Notes under the pieces: model-generated
Told to the model about the DNA's origin: nothing
Database searches by the model: none
Seen by the model: the letters and a program-made list of their open reading frames with translations, nothing else
Assembly: GCA_017618935.1 (NCBI GenBank)
Contig: JAFZTG010000199.1
Span: 1 to 6,791 of the forward strand
From: Bacteroidales bacterium
GTDB taxonomy: Bacteria > Bacteroidota > Bacteroidia > Bacteroidales > UBA1715
Reading direction: 5' to 3'
Length of the DNA: 6,791 bases
Position numbers and translations under genes: made by a program
Shown here: positions 1-5,493 of the stretch, one piece after another
Position numbering within the stretch: position 1 is the first letter of the stretch
How the letters are laid out: the number at the start of each line of letters is the position of its first letter

Positions 1-518
1 ATGAGTCCCAATGTGTCAAGAATCTCTCCTACATAATAATTCAGTTTTTTAGGATCTTGTATTGTAATTGACTGCAATGTTGCTGGAATAGAATCTGGTT
101 GTTGAATGTTTTGCGTATCGGATGATGATTGAATAATAACGGTGACAGAACCATATTTTGCCTTTTTACCGTTGCCTACATCGAATCCTTCCCATACTTC
201 ACCATCTAGAAAGGATGCCTCCATCTTCCATATATAGGAATCTGTTTTCACGTAGTTGCCATTTTGTTTTCCATCCCAAAAACCTACAAATTCGCCATTC
301 TCCACTTTGTTTGACGACCAAATCTCTGTACCCCATTTATCATATACAGAAATTATGCATGCAGCTAAATTCGTGCCAATCGGTTTAAAGGTATTTTTGG
401 TTGCATCGTCGCTTTGTGGCAAAAAAGCGTTTGGGATAGACAACGTATTTTCAACGACTTGTGCTAAAGCAACAAGATTTATGAGGATGGTCATAAAAAA
501 AGCAAAATATCTTTTCAT
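1..518 (-). CDS. Secreted protein with T9SS type B-like domain followed by an Ig-like segment (partial, C-terminus outside window)
   Basis: The open frame runs from an ATG at 518 off the left edge: 172 full codons with no stop. Residues 1-19 are a signal peptide (MKRYFAFFMTILINLVALA, cut before Q20). Residues 27-129 match the gliding-motility-associated / T9SS type B sorting domain by pattern: IPNAFLP near 28-34, NTFKPIG at 42-48, ISVYDKWGTEIW at 56-67, FWDGKQNG at 80-87, YIWKMEASFLDG at 95-106, and YGSVTVI at 122-128. In this family the domain normally ends the protein at a VTLIR-like strand. Here it is followed by a Ser/Gln/Asp-rich linker (130-147) and then by ITIQDPKKLNYYVGEILDTLGL, which resembles the first strands of a bacterial Ig-like (Big_3-type) domain. 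The product is presumably exported across the inner membrane and onto the cell surface or into the outer membrane; its function is unknown. The start is chosen for the signal peptide and for the -7 box about 40 nt upstream. The frame stays open further upstream, but without such support. Confidence 0.85.
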   Translation of the reverse strand, partial: MKRYFAFFMTILINLVALAQVVENTLSIPNAFLPQSDDATKNTFKPIGTNLAACIISVYDKWGTEIWSSNKVENGEFVGFWDGKQNGNYVKTDSYIWKMEASFLDGEVWEGFDVGNGKKAKYGSVTVIIQSSSDTQNIQQPDSIPATLQSITIQDPKKLNYYVGEILDTLGL

Positions 519-558
519 CTTGTACGATGTTGAATACAAAGAAATTAAAAATCTTCTA

Positions 559-566
559 CAAAGATA
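559..566 (-). promoter_or_regulatory. Candidate Bacteroidota -7 box for the secreted-protein gene
   Basis: Read on the minus strand this is TATCTTTG, an exact match to the TAnnTTTG -7 consensus of the Bacteroidota primary sigma factor. It lies 40 nt upstream of the ATG at 518. No clear TTTG -33 element is seen at the expected spacing; the nearest partial match is TTGG at 582-585, with a spacer of 15 nt. It sits just past the point where RhuM similarity ends, so it probably belongs to the downstream gene's original leader. Confidence 0.5.
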
Positions 567-587
567 GTATTTATTTTGCAACCAAGA

Positions 588-769
588 ACACGCAATAGGT
601 AATCTTTCAGTACAGAATTTGCCCATTGACGAAAATGAGTGCCTTGTCGTGATTTAACACGGTAACCAACCGATATTATTACGTCTAAATTATAGTATAT
701 CGTATCGTAACTTTGATCACCATCAACCCCCATGTGTGCAAATTTTGCACATGTGATAGCTTCCTGTAA
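588..769 (-). pseudogene. RhuM-family (virulence protein RhuM) gene remnant, truncated at both ends
   Basis: The minus-strand frame covering 545-832 contains a core very like the central part of RhuM-family proteins: TCAKFAHMGVDGDQ, then YYNLDVIISVGYRVKSRQGT, then FRQWANSVLKDYLLR. Family members are usually around 300 residues or more, with an N-terminal DNA-binding-like part before this core and a long C-terminal part after it. Here only about 60 residues are recognisable. Upstream the frame enters a hairpin and a palindrome, where the only start is a GTG inside the palindrome. Downstream the expected GY-x-IN continuation after DYLLR is replaced by unrelated residues and a stop at 545, overlapping a neighbour's promoter. 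I take it as a decayed gene fragment. RhuM genes are typically accessory genes in genomic islands and near restriction-modification loci, so it is a footprint of past gene gain and loss. Expression as a short peptide cannot be excluded but seems unlikely. Confidence 0.75.
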
Positions 770-772
770 CTT

Positions 773-797
773 AGGGCTGTCACATTGTGGCAGCCCT
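773..797. terminator. Hairpin, possible terminator of birA
   Basis: The arms AGGGCTG (773-779) and CAGCCCT (791-797) are perfect inverted repeats. The inner CAC/GTG arms (781-783 and 787-789) extend them around a 3-nt loop. The pair 780/790 is a U-G wobble in plus-strand RNA but an A-C mismatch in minus-strand RNA, so the stem is an uninterrupted 11 bp only on the plus strand. It lies about 45-70 nt beyond the birA stop on the minus strand, which suggests a terminator. No T-run follows on either strand, so it could equally be a decayed REP-like hairpin. Confidence 0.4.
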
Positions 798-818
798 TGA
801 ATTGAGTTTATAAAAACA

Positions 819-844
819 AGACCGCGGCACACCTCGTCTCTACA
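819..844. repeat. Imperfect GC-rich palindrome, probable relic of a dispersed repeat
   Basis: On the minus strand this reads GTAGAGACGAGG, then TGTG, then CCGCGGTCT. The ends AGAC/GTCT and a GG/CC core form an imperfect inverted repeat. The TGTAGAGACG edge resembles small palindromic intergenic elements I recall from Bacteroidota genomes, of the GTAGAGACGxGG...CCxCGTCTCTAC type. The likeness is from memory and the copy here looks degenerate. The birA stop codon TAG (842-840) lies inside this edge. There is only one copy in the window, so its repeat status is inferred. Confidence 0.4.
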
Positions 845-1577
845 GGATTAAATATTCTACTTCTTTGAAATAATATGTCCGTTCTCGGCCTGTAGAGTCA
901 ATTATATGCAGCTTTCCATCGTTTGCCACCGACGTGATTGTTCCTATAAATTTGCCGTCTTTGTCCTTGAAGGCGGCTTGGCGGTCTTTCAAATATAAAT
1001 GATTGAGATATTCGTCTTGAATAGTTTTGTTGTTTTGGGGAATTTGCGAATACAGTGAATCAAGTTCTTTTAGGAATAAAAGTAATAACTCATTGATATT
1101 TAATTCTTTATGAAGAATATTTTTGAGGGAAACGGGATTGACCGCTCCCACAAATTCTTCCTGATTCACGTTCAAACCAATGCCAATAATCGATGATGCG
1201 ATTTGTTTTCCGTTTAAAAGATTTTCAATTAAAATGCCGGCAATTTTTTTGTCACCGACATACAAGTCGTTCGGCCACTTGATGGCAACATTGTCGCAAA
1301 ACAGCGACACGGTTCGAAACAGTGCCAACGAAACACATTGCGATAGAATGAATTGATTGTTTGCTGAAATTTGCGTAGGGTGCAAAATCACCGAAAACAA
1401 AAGATTTTTCCCGCTGTCGGCAACCCAGTGATTGCCAATCTGACCACGTCCTTTTGTCTGAAAATCAGCACGAATCACGGTAAATTCCGGCACGGTTTCC
1501 GTTCGTGCCAATTCAAGGGCATAATCGTTTGTCGAAGAAATTTCTTTTAATTCAATGATATTGTTGTATCTTTCCAC
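840..1577 (-). CDS. birA: Biotin--[acetyl-CoA-carboxylase] ligase (monofunctional BirA)
   Basis: The 245-residue product activates biotin with ATP to biotinyl-5'-AMP and transfers it to the lysine of biotin carboxyl carrier domains in the cytoplasm. The catalytic domain is complete: STND at 15-18, the biotinyl-AMP-binding loop KGRGQIGNHW at 42-51, GKNLLFSVIL at 56-65, KWPNDLYVGDKKIAGILIEN at 100-119 with the probable conserved lysine K111, and GIGLNVN further on. A small C-terminal SH3-like domain (from DRQAAFKDKDGKFIGTI) ends the protein. There is no N-terminal helix-turn-helix, so it should be a group I enzyme that does not repress transcription. The start is GTG; the same frame meets a TAA six codons upstream and offers no ATG, and the N-terminus MERYNNIIELKEISSTND has the usual family spacing. 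The stop codon falls in the edge of a palindrome. The gene diverges from a TlpA-like gene with 17 bp between starts. Confidence 0.95.
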   Translation of the reverse strand: MERYNNIIELKEISSTNDYALELARTETVPEFTVIRADFQTKGRGQIGNHWVADSGKNLLFSVILHPTQISANNQFILSQCVSLALFRTVSLFCDNVAIKWPNDLYVGDKKIAGILIENLLNGKQIASSIIGIGLNVNQEEFVGAVNPVSLKNILHKELNINELLLLFLKELDSLYSQIPQNNKTIQDEYLNHLYLKDRQAAFKDKDGKFIGTITSVANDGKLHIIDSTGRERTYYFKEVEYLIL

Positions 1578-1594
1578 CGCAAAAAAATAAAATT
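1567..1594. promoter_or_regulatory. Very short divergent start region between birA and the TlpA-like gene
   Basis: Only 17 bp (1578-1594), containing a run of seven A residues, separate the two start codons. TATCTTTC at 1567-1574, inside the birA 5' end, is one base off the TAnnTTTG -7 box and could serve the plus-strand gene at 1595. On the minus strand the T-run ending in TTTTG just before the birA GTG is a poor -7 match; if used it would give a nearly leaderless birA message. The two promoters must overlap each other or the opposite coding sequence. Confidence 0.3.
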
Positions 1595-2647
1595 ATGAAA
1601 CGTATTCTTTCAATTCTGTCCTTGTTGTTCATTGCGCAAAGCATTTTTGCACAAGAAGTGAAAATCACAGGCAAACTTATAAAATATCAGGCAACTGGCA
1701 ATGATTCTATCACGTTACAAATAAATTCTTCGCCACAAGATCCCATTATTTTGAAATCAGCCATTTCAAAAAAGGGAGATTTCAGTTTCAAATATACCGA
1801 AATTTCAACGAATTATTGCGAATTGTACTTTACGCCTAGTGACAAGGCGCCGTTATTTTTGTCGTCTGGCGATGATGTGACGATTTCGGCAGAGGCAAAT
1901 TCAATCAATCGGACAATATCGGTGAAAGGTTCGGCACAAACTGATGCATTCTTGAAAAATATCCGTACCATTACATCGTATCAGACTGAAATAGAGAATC
2001 AAAGGAAGATTTTTGAGTACAAAAGCGATTCTATAGAAAAGGCGAAACAGCATGCGATTGAGAAATCCATACGTCAGAATCCGTATATGCTGAGCAACTT
2101 GGGCGTTCTTTCCGTTTTGCCGATTGAGAAATACTCCGAAGTCTATCAAATGGTTGACACGGCGCTGATGGCTGTTTATCCTGCCAACGCCTTCGTGATG
2201 GATTTCCATGAAAGTTTGCAAAAAACAATGGTTTTGCGTGAAGGTTCTGAAATCACAAACATTGTCTTGTCTGACGCAAACGGCACGCAAATCAGTCTTG
2301 AATCGTTGCGTGGCAAGGTTGTGTTGGTAGATTTCTGGGCAAGTTGGTGTCGTCCGTGTCGTATGGAGATCCCGAATTTCAAAAAAATGTATGACACGTA
2401 TCATCAGGCGGGTTTTGAAATTTATTCCGTTTCGGTTGACAATGATGTTATGGCTTGGAAACGTGCACTGGAACAAGAAAAAATGCCGTGGCCGAATGTC
2501 CGCGATGACCAAAAAGTGTATAGCACTTTATTCAATGTGGCTTCCATTCCGTTTACCATTCTGATTGACAAAGAAGGAAAAATCGTTGCCAAAGGTCTTC
2601 GTGGACCCGATTTGAGCGATGCAATCAATAAGACGCTGAGCAAGTAA
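1595..2647 (+). CDS. Exported DUF4369-TlpA thioredoxin-like thiol-disulfide protein
   Basis: The product has 350 residues. Residues 1-19 are a signal peptide (cleavage near FA|QE). Residues about 21-115 look like the beta-rich DUF4369 domain common before thioredoxin folds in Bacteroidota (VKITGKLIKYQ, LFLSSGDDVTISAE). A helical, charged linker follows (about 118-215). Residues about 222-348 form a TlpA/ResA-type thioredoxin domain: GKVVLVDFWASWCRPCRMEIPNF with active-site cysteines C252 and C255, and the cis-proline loop ASIPFT with P319. The CRPC dipeptide differs from thioredoxin's CGPC and is seen in this family. The expected role is thiol-disulfide exchange on periplasmic proteins, for example reduction during cytochrome c or envelope protein maturation; the actual substrate cannot be read from sequence. 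The first ATG is taken because the signal peptide begins there. No strong terminator follows. Confidence 0.9.
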   Translation: MKRILSILSLLFIAQSIFAQEVKITGKLIKYQATGNDSITLQINSSPQDPIILKSAISKKGDFSFKYTEISTNYCELYFTPSDKAPLFLSSGDDVTISAEANSINRTISVKGSAQTDAFLKNIRTITSYQTEIENQRKIFEYKSDSIEKAKQHAIEKSIRQNPYMLSNLGVLSVLPIEKYSEVYQMVDTALMAVYPANAFVMDFHESLQKTMVLREGSEITNIVLSDANGTQISLESLRGKVVLVDFWASWCRPCRMEIPNFKKMYDTYHQAGFEIYSVSVDNDVMAWKRALEQEKMPWPNVRDDQKVYSTLFNVASIPFTILIDKEGKIVAKGLRGPDLSDAINKTLSK

Positions 2648-2727
2648 CATTGTTTCTGTTGTGCCATATATTTGCTTATAACTCCATAAGATTGAGGTAT
2701 TTGTGTCCTATTCTTTTTTTTGATGGA

Positions 2728-2771
2728 GCAATTGAAAAAATGCAAAGCAATTGCTAATAACTTGTGCAATT
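2728..2771 (+). other. Intergenic GCAATT hexamers at exact 19-bp spacing
   Basis: GCAATT begins at 2728, 2747 and 2766, exactly 19 bp apart; the middle copy is part of the palindrome GCAATTGC (2747-2754). The middle and last copies can also pair as a 6-bp stem (2749-2754 with 2766-2771) with an 11-nt loop. The block lies 39 bp upstream of a -7 box, in the 206-bp gap 2648-2853, where I see no gene. A regulator site or an mRNA hairpin is possible; chance in AT-rich DNA is also possible. Confidence 0.25.
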
Positions 2772-2809
2772 CTTTTGTGAAAATGCTCTAAAAAATACGA
2801 GAGCTTCAC

Positions 2810-2817
2810 TAACTTTG
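2810..2817 (+). promoter_or_regulatory. Candidate -7 box of the glucosaminidase gene
   Basis: TAACTTTG matches the Bacteroidota TAnnTTTG -7 element exactly and lies 36 nt upstream of the ATG at 2854. No good TTTG lies at the usual -33 distance; the nearest, ending at 2777, is too far upstream. A short inverted repeat (GCTCT 2784-2788, AGAGC 2799-2803) sits where the -33 region would be. Confidence 0.5.
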
Positions 2818-2853
2818 GGGGCGTTTAAAGTGGTCTTTTAATCAAGCATTCAA

Positions 2854-3852
2854 ATGAAGAGAATACTCGCTTCCCTTGTTGTAGCATGTTGCTGTTTGAT
2901 GGCATTCGCCCAAAATGCGAAGCTGTCACGTGAGGAATATATTCAGAAATATGCCCAACTTGCCGTTATGGAAATGCAAAGAACGGGTATTCCTGCAAGC
3001 ATCACCTTGGCTCAGGCGTGTCTGGAGTCAAGCAATGGCAATAGTGACTTGGCAATCGCGTCGAACAATCATTTTGGCATAAAATGTCACAGTAGTTGGC
3101 AAGGCAAACGCATTTATCACGACGATGATGCCAAAGGAGAATGTTTCCGTGTGTATAACGAAGTATATGATTCGTACATCGACCACTCGAATTTTCTTCG
3201 CAACGGACAACGATATGCGTTTTTGTTTGAATTTGACAAAAATGACTATGCTTCGTGGGCATACGGATTGAAACGTGCCGGATATGCCACAAATCCTGAA
3301 TATCCCAAATTGTTGATAAAAATCATCGAGGATTTTCAGCTGCAAAAATACGACACGATGACGCCCGAACAGTTCAAGGAAAAATCAAAGAAAGAAAAGG
3401 AACCCGAAGAACTTGTCGTAAAAGGAGACGCACCAAAGTCAACTATTGCTCCGCCAACGCCGTGGACCAACGAGCCGATTGCCACGAAACACAATACCAA
3501 AGTGTATAAGAACAACGGGAAAAAATTCGTGATTTTGCAGAAAAACGAGACAATTTTCCAGATTTCACGACGTTTTGGTATTCCAATGTGGAAATTGTAT
3601 GCTTGCAACGATTTCAAGGCAGGACAGGATTTGAAGGAAGGCACGATGGTTTACATAGAACAAAAATCCATGCGTGCCGACAGCAAATATATGACGCATA
3701 CTGTTCGTGCCGGTGAGACGTTCTATACCATTTCGCAATTGTACGGAATGCAGGCAAATCGCTTGGCAAAAATCAACAAAGCCGATGTTGACAATACTTT
3801 GGAAGAGGGGACAAATATTTATGTGAGGAAATATGTATTTAAAACGGAATAA
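2854..3852 (+). CDS. Exported GH73-type N-acetylglucosaminidase with two LysM domains
   Basis: The product has 332 residues and should cut GlcNAc-MurNAc bonds in peptidoglycan, working in the periplasm or at the outer envelope. Residues 1-19 are a signal peptide ending AFA|QNA. Residues about 25-168 form a glucosaminidase (FlgJ/GH73-like) domain: IPASITLAQACLESSNGNSDLA with E58 as the likely catalytic acid, SNNHFGIKC, YNEVYDSYIDHSNFLR, and WAYGLKRAGYATNPEYPKLLIKIIEDF. A charged, Pro-rich linker (about 172-212) follows. LysM 1 is about 225-268 (FVILQKNETIFQISRRFGI) and LysM 2 about 279-325 (YMTHTVRAGETFYTISQLYGM); both should bind glycan. The V-V-A-C12 string in the signal region also fits a lipobox, though its hydrophobic stretch would be very short. 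The first ATG begins the signal peptide. The neighbours mreB and mreC also act on the cell wall, which suits a role in wall growth or division; that link is inferred. Confidence 0.93.
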   Translation: MKRILASLVVACCCLMAFAQNAKLSREEYIQKYAQLAVMEMQRTGIPASITLAQACLESSNGNSDLAIASNNHFGIKCHSSWQGKRIYHDDDAKGECFRVYNEVYDSYIDHSNFLRNGQRYAFLFEFDKNDYASWAYGLKRAGYATNPEYPKLLIKIIEDFQLQKYDTMTPEQFKEKSKKEKEPEELVVKGDAPKSTIAPPTPWTNEPIATKHNTKVYKNNGKKFVILQKNETIFQISRRFGIPMWKLYACNDFKAGQDLKEGTMVYIEQKSMRADSKYMTHTVRAGETFYTISQLYGMQANRLAKINKADVDNTLEEGTNIYVRKYVFKTE

Positions 3853-3855
3853 TTT

Positions 3856-3863
3856 TATTTTTG
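3856..3863 (+). promoter_or_regulatory. Candidate -7 box of purH
   Basis: TATTTTTG matches TAnnTTTG exactly. It begins 3 bp after the glucosaminidase stop codon and lies 22 nt before the purH ATG, which would give a leader of roughly 16 nt. No convincing -33 element is visible inside the preceding coding end. The 33-bp gap also allows read-through from the upstream gene. Confidence 0.45.
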
Positions 3864-3885
3864 TTCGGAGTCAAAAATCAATATA

Positions 3886-5475
3886 ATGAGTGCAGATAAA
3901 AAAATCAAATCAGCGTTAATTTCAGTCTATCACAAGGACGGCTTGGATAGCATCGTACTGAAATTGAAAGAATTAGGCATAACGTTTTATTCAACGGGTG
4001 GAACGCAGACGTTCTTGGAAAGTTTGGGATGTACGGTTACCCCAGTTGAGAGTTTAACCTCATATCCGTCAATTCTCGGCGGTCGTGTAAAAACGCTTCA
4101 TCCGAAAGTTTTCGGAGGAATTTTGGCTCGTCGCGACAACGAGGGCGACAAGGCACAAATGGCTCAATACCAAATCCCAGAAATTGACTTGGTGATTGTT
4201 GACTTGTATCCATTTGAACAAACGGTTGCTTCGGGTGCGGCAGAACAAGACATTATCGAAAAAATCGACATCGGCGGAATTTCTTTGATTCGCGCAGCAG
4301 CAAAGAATTTCAAGGATGTGATTATCGTTGCTTCAAAACAACAATATGGCAAACTTGATACGTTGCTTGCCGAGAAAAAAGGTGTTAGTTCAATCGAAGA
4401 TAGAAAAAGTTTCGCATGCGATGCATTCAACGTTTCTTCGCACTACGATTCTGCTATTTTCAACTATTTCAACCAAGGTAACGAGGGCACTGAAAAAATC
4501 AGCCTGACAAACGGCAAAGTGCTTCGTTATGGTGAAAATCCTCACCAAAAGGCAGTATTCTATCAATTTGCCAATACAAAATTGGAACATACGTTGGCAA
4601 ATTCTCCTTGTTTGCAAGGCAAAGAAATTTCCTACAACAACATGCTTGATGCCGATGCTGCTTGGAAATCGGCGAGCGATGCTTACAATTCGGTGGAAAA
4701 CGTTCCGAACAAAGTGGCAGTTTCTGTCGTAAAGCACTTGAATCCTTGCGGATTGGCAGTGGCAAGCACTCCGATGCGTGCGTTGGAATTGGCTTGGGCT
4801 GGTGACCCAGTGAGCGCATACGGCGGTATCGTTTGCTTCACAAGCGAAGTAGATGCCGAAATCGCAAATTGGTTTACTGGCAAATTCATCGAAATTATGA
4901 TTGCTCCTTCTTATACCGACGAGGCAAAAGAAATTTTGGCAAAGAAGAAAAATCTTCGTGTTCTTGTTACTCCGGTAAAACCAGCAATCACGGGCGAAAA
5001 ATTGTATCGTTCCGTAAACGGTGGTCTTTTGGTACAAGACGAAGACGAAGGTATGGATACTGAATACAAACCAGTTACAGGTAAGACATTCAGCGAAAAG
5101 CAATTGGATTTGGCTAAATTCGGAACGCAGGATTGCAAATACTTGAAGAGCAACTCTATGTCGCTTGTTTCACAAGCAGAAGACGGCTCTTATTGGTTGA
5201 CAGGTGCGGGAATGGGCCAGCCAAACCGTATCGACAGTTTGCAACGATTGACTATCCCACGTTTCAATTTGAAACAAGGATGTAAAATCGAGGATTCTGT
5301 ATTGATTTCAGATGCATTCTTCCCATTCAAGGACAGTGTGGAAGCATGCAACGAATTTGGTATAAAATACATCGTTCAGCCAGGCGGAAGCATTCGCGAC
5401 GAGGAAGTTATCGACGCATGCAACGAATTTGGCATAGCAATGGTGTTCACAGGTAGAAGACATTTTAAACATTAA
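3886..5475 (+). CDS. purH: Bifunctional AICAR transformylase / IMP cyclohydrolase
   Basis: The 529-residue protein catalyses the last two steps of de novo purine synthesis in the cytoplasm: formylation of AICAR by 10-formyl-tetrahydrofolate, then ring closure to IMP. The N-terminal IMP cyclohydrolase domain (MGS-like fold) spans about 7-200: ALISVYHKDGL, FYSTGGT at 34-40, SILGGRVKTLHPKVFGG at 62-78, IDLVIVDLYPF and KIDIGGISLIRAAAKNFKD. The C-terminal transformylase domain starts near 205 with LRYGENPHQ around 213-221. It has the catalytic-type KHLNPCG at 283-289 (K283, H284), AGDPVSAYGG, YLKSNSMSLV, GAGMGQPNRIDS, DAFFPFKDSVE, QPGGSIRDEEV, and the closing FTGRRHFKH. Length and motif order are normal. 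The end has two in-frame stops in tandem (TAA TAG). An in-frame 17-bp repeat encodes ACNEFGI twice near the C-terminus. mreB begins 18 bp downstream without a visible promoter, so read-through into the shape genes is likely. Confidence 0.98.
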   Translation: MSADKKIKSALISVYHKDGLDSIVLKLKELGITFYSTGGTQTFLESLGCTVTPVESLTSYPSILGGRVKTLHPKVFGGILARRDNEGDKAQMAQYQIPEIDLVIVDLYPFEQTVASGAAEQDIIEKIDIGGISLIRAAAKNFKDVIIVASKQQYGKLDTLLAEKKGVSSIEDRKSFACDAFNVSSHYDSAIFNYFNQGNEGTEKISLTNGKVLRYGENPHQKAVFYQFANTKLEHTLANSPCLQGKEISYNNMLDADAAWKSASDAYNSVENVPNKVAVSVVKHLNPCGLAVASTPMRALELAWAGDPVSAYGGIVCFTSEVDAEIANWFTGKFIEIMIAPSYTDEAKEILAKKKNLRVLVTPVKPAITGEKLYRSVNGGLLVQDEDEGMDTEYKPVTGKTFSEKQLDLAKFGTQDCKYLKSNSMSLVSQAEDGSYWLTGAGMGQPNRIDSLQRLTIPRFNLKQGCKIEDSVLISDAFFPFKDSVEACNEFGIKYIVQPGGSIRDEEVIDACNEFGIAMVFTGRRHFKH

Positions 5476-5493
5476 TAGATAAAATTTAAGGAA

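Noticed and set aside
158..567. Plus-strand open frames over the left gene
   Set aside because: They are antisense to the secreted-protein gene, their products are low-complexity without recognisable domains, and the minus strand gives a signal peptide plus a T9SS-type domain.
731..755. Near-perfect palindrome around TGTGCAAATTTTGCACA, looking like an operator
   Set aside because: It lies in the RhuM remnant and encodes the family-typical residues TCAKFAHMG, so the symmetry is most simply a by-product of old coding sequence.
1901..2512. 203-codon minus-strand open frame inside the TlpA-like gene
   Set aside because: It is antisense to a clear thioredoxin-fold coding region, and its product is rich in His, Phe, Arg and Cys, as expected of a shadow frame.
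2700..2720. T-run after the TlpA-like gene as an intrinsic terminator
   Set aside because: No stable GC stem precedes the run of T at 2713-2721; only a 3-bp pairing can be drawn.
2784..2803. Inverted repeat GCTCT...AGAGC as an operator near the -7 box
   Set aside because: A 5-bp stem with a 10-nt spacer is too weak to list as a separate site.
4390..5103. 237-codon minus-strand open frame inside purH
   Set aside because: It is a shadow of the conserved purH frame; the composition (many Phe, Cys and Arg) is not protein-like and no motif is seen.
5485..5493. AAGGAA before mreB as a Shine-Dalgarno site
   Set aside because: It ends directly at the ATG, too close for ribosome placement, and Bacteroidota rarely use such sites.
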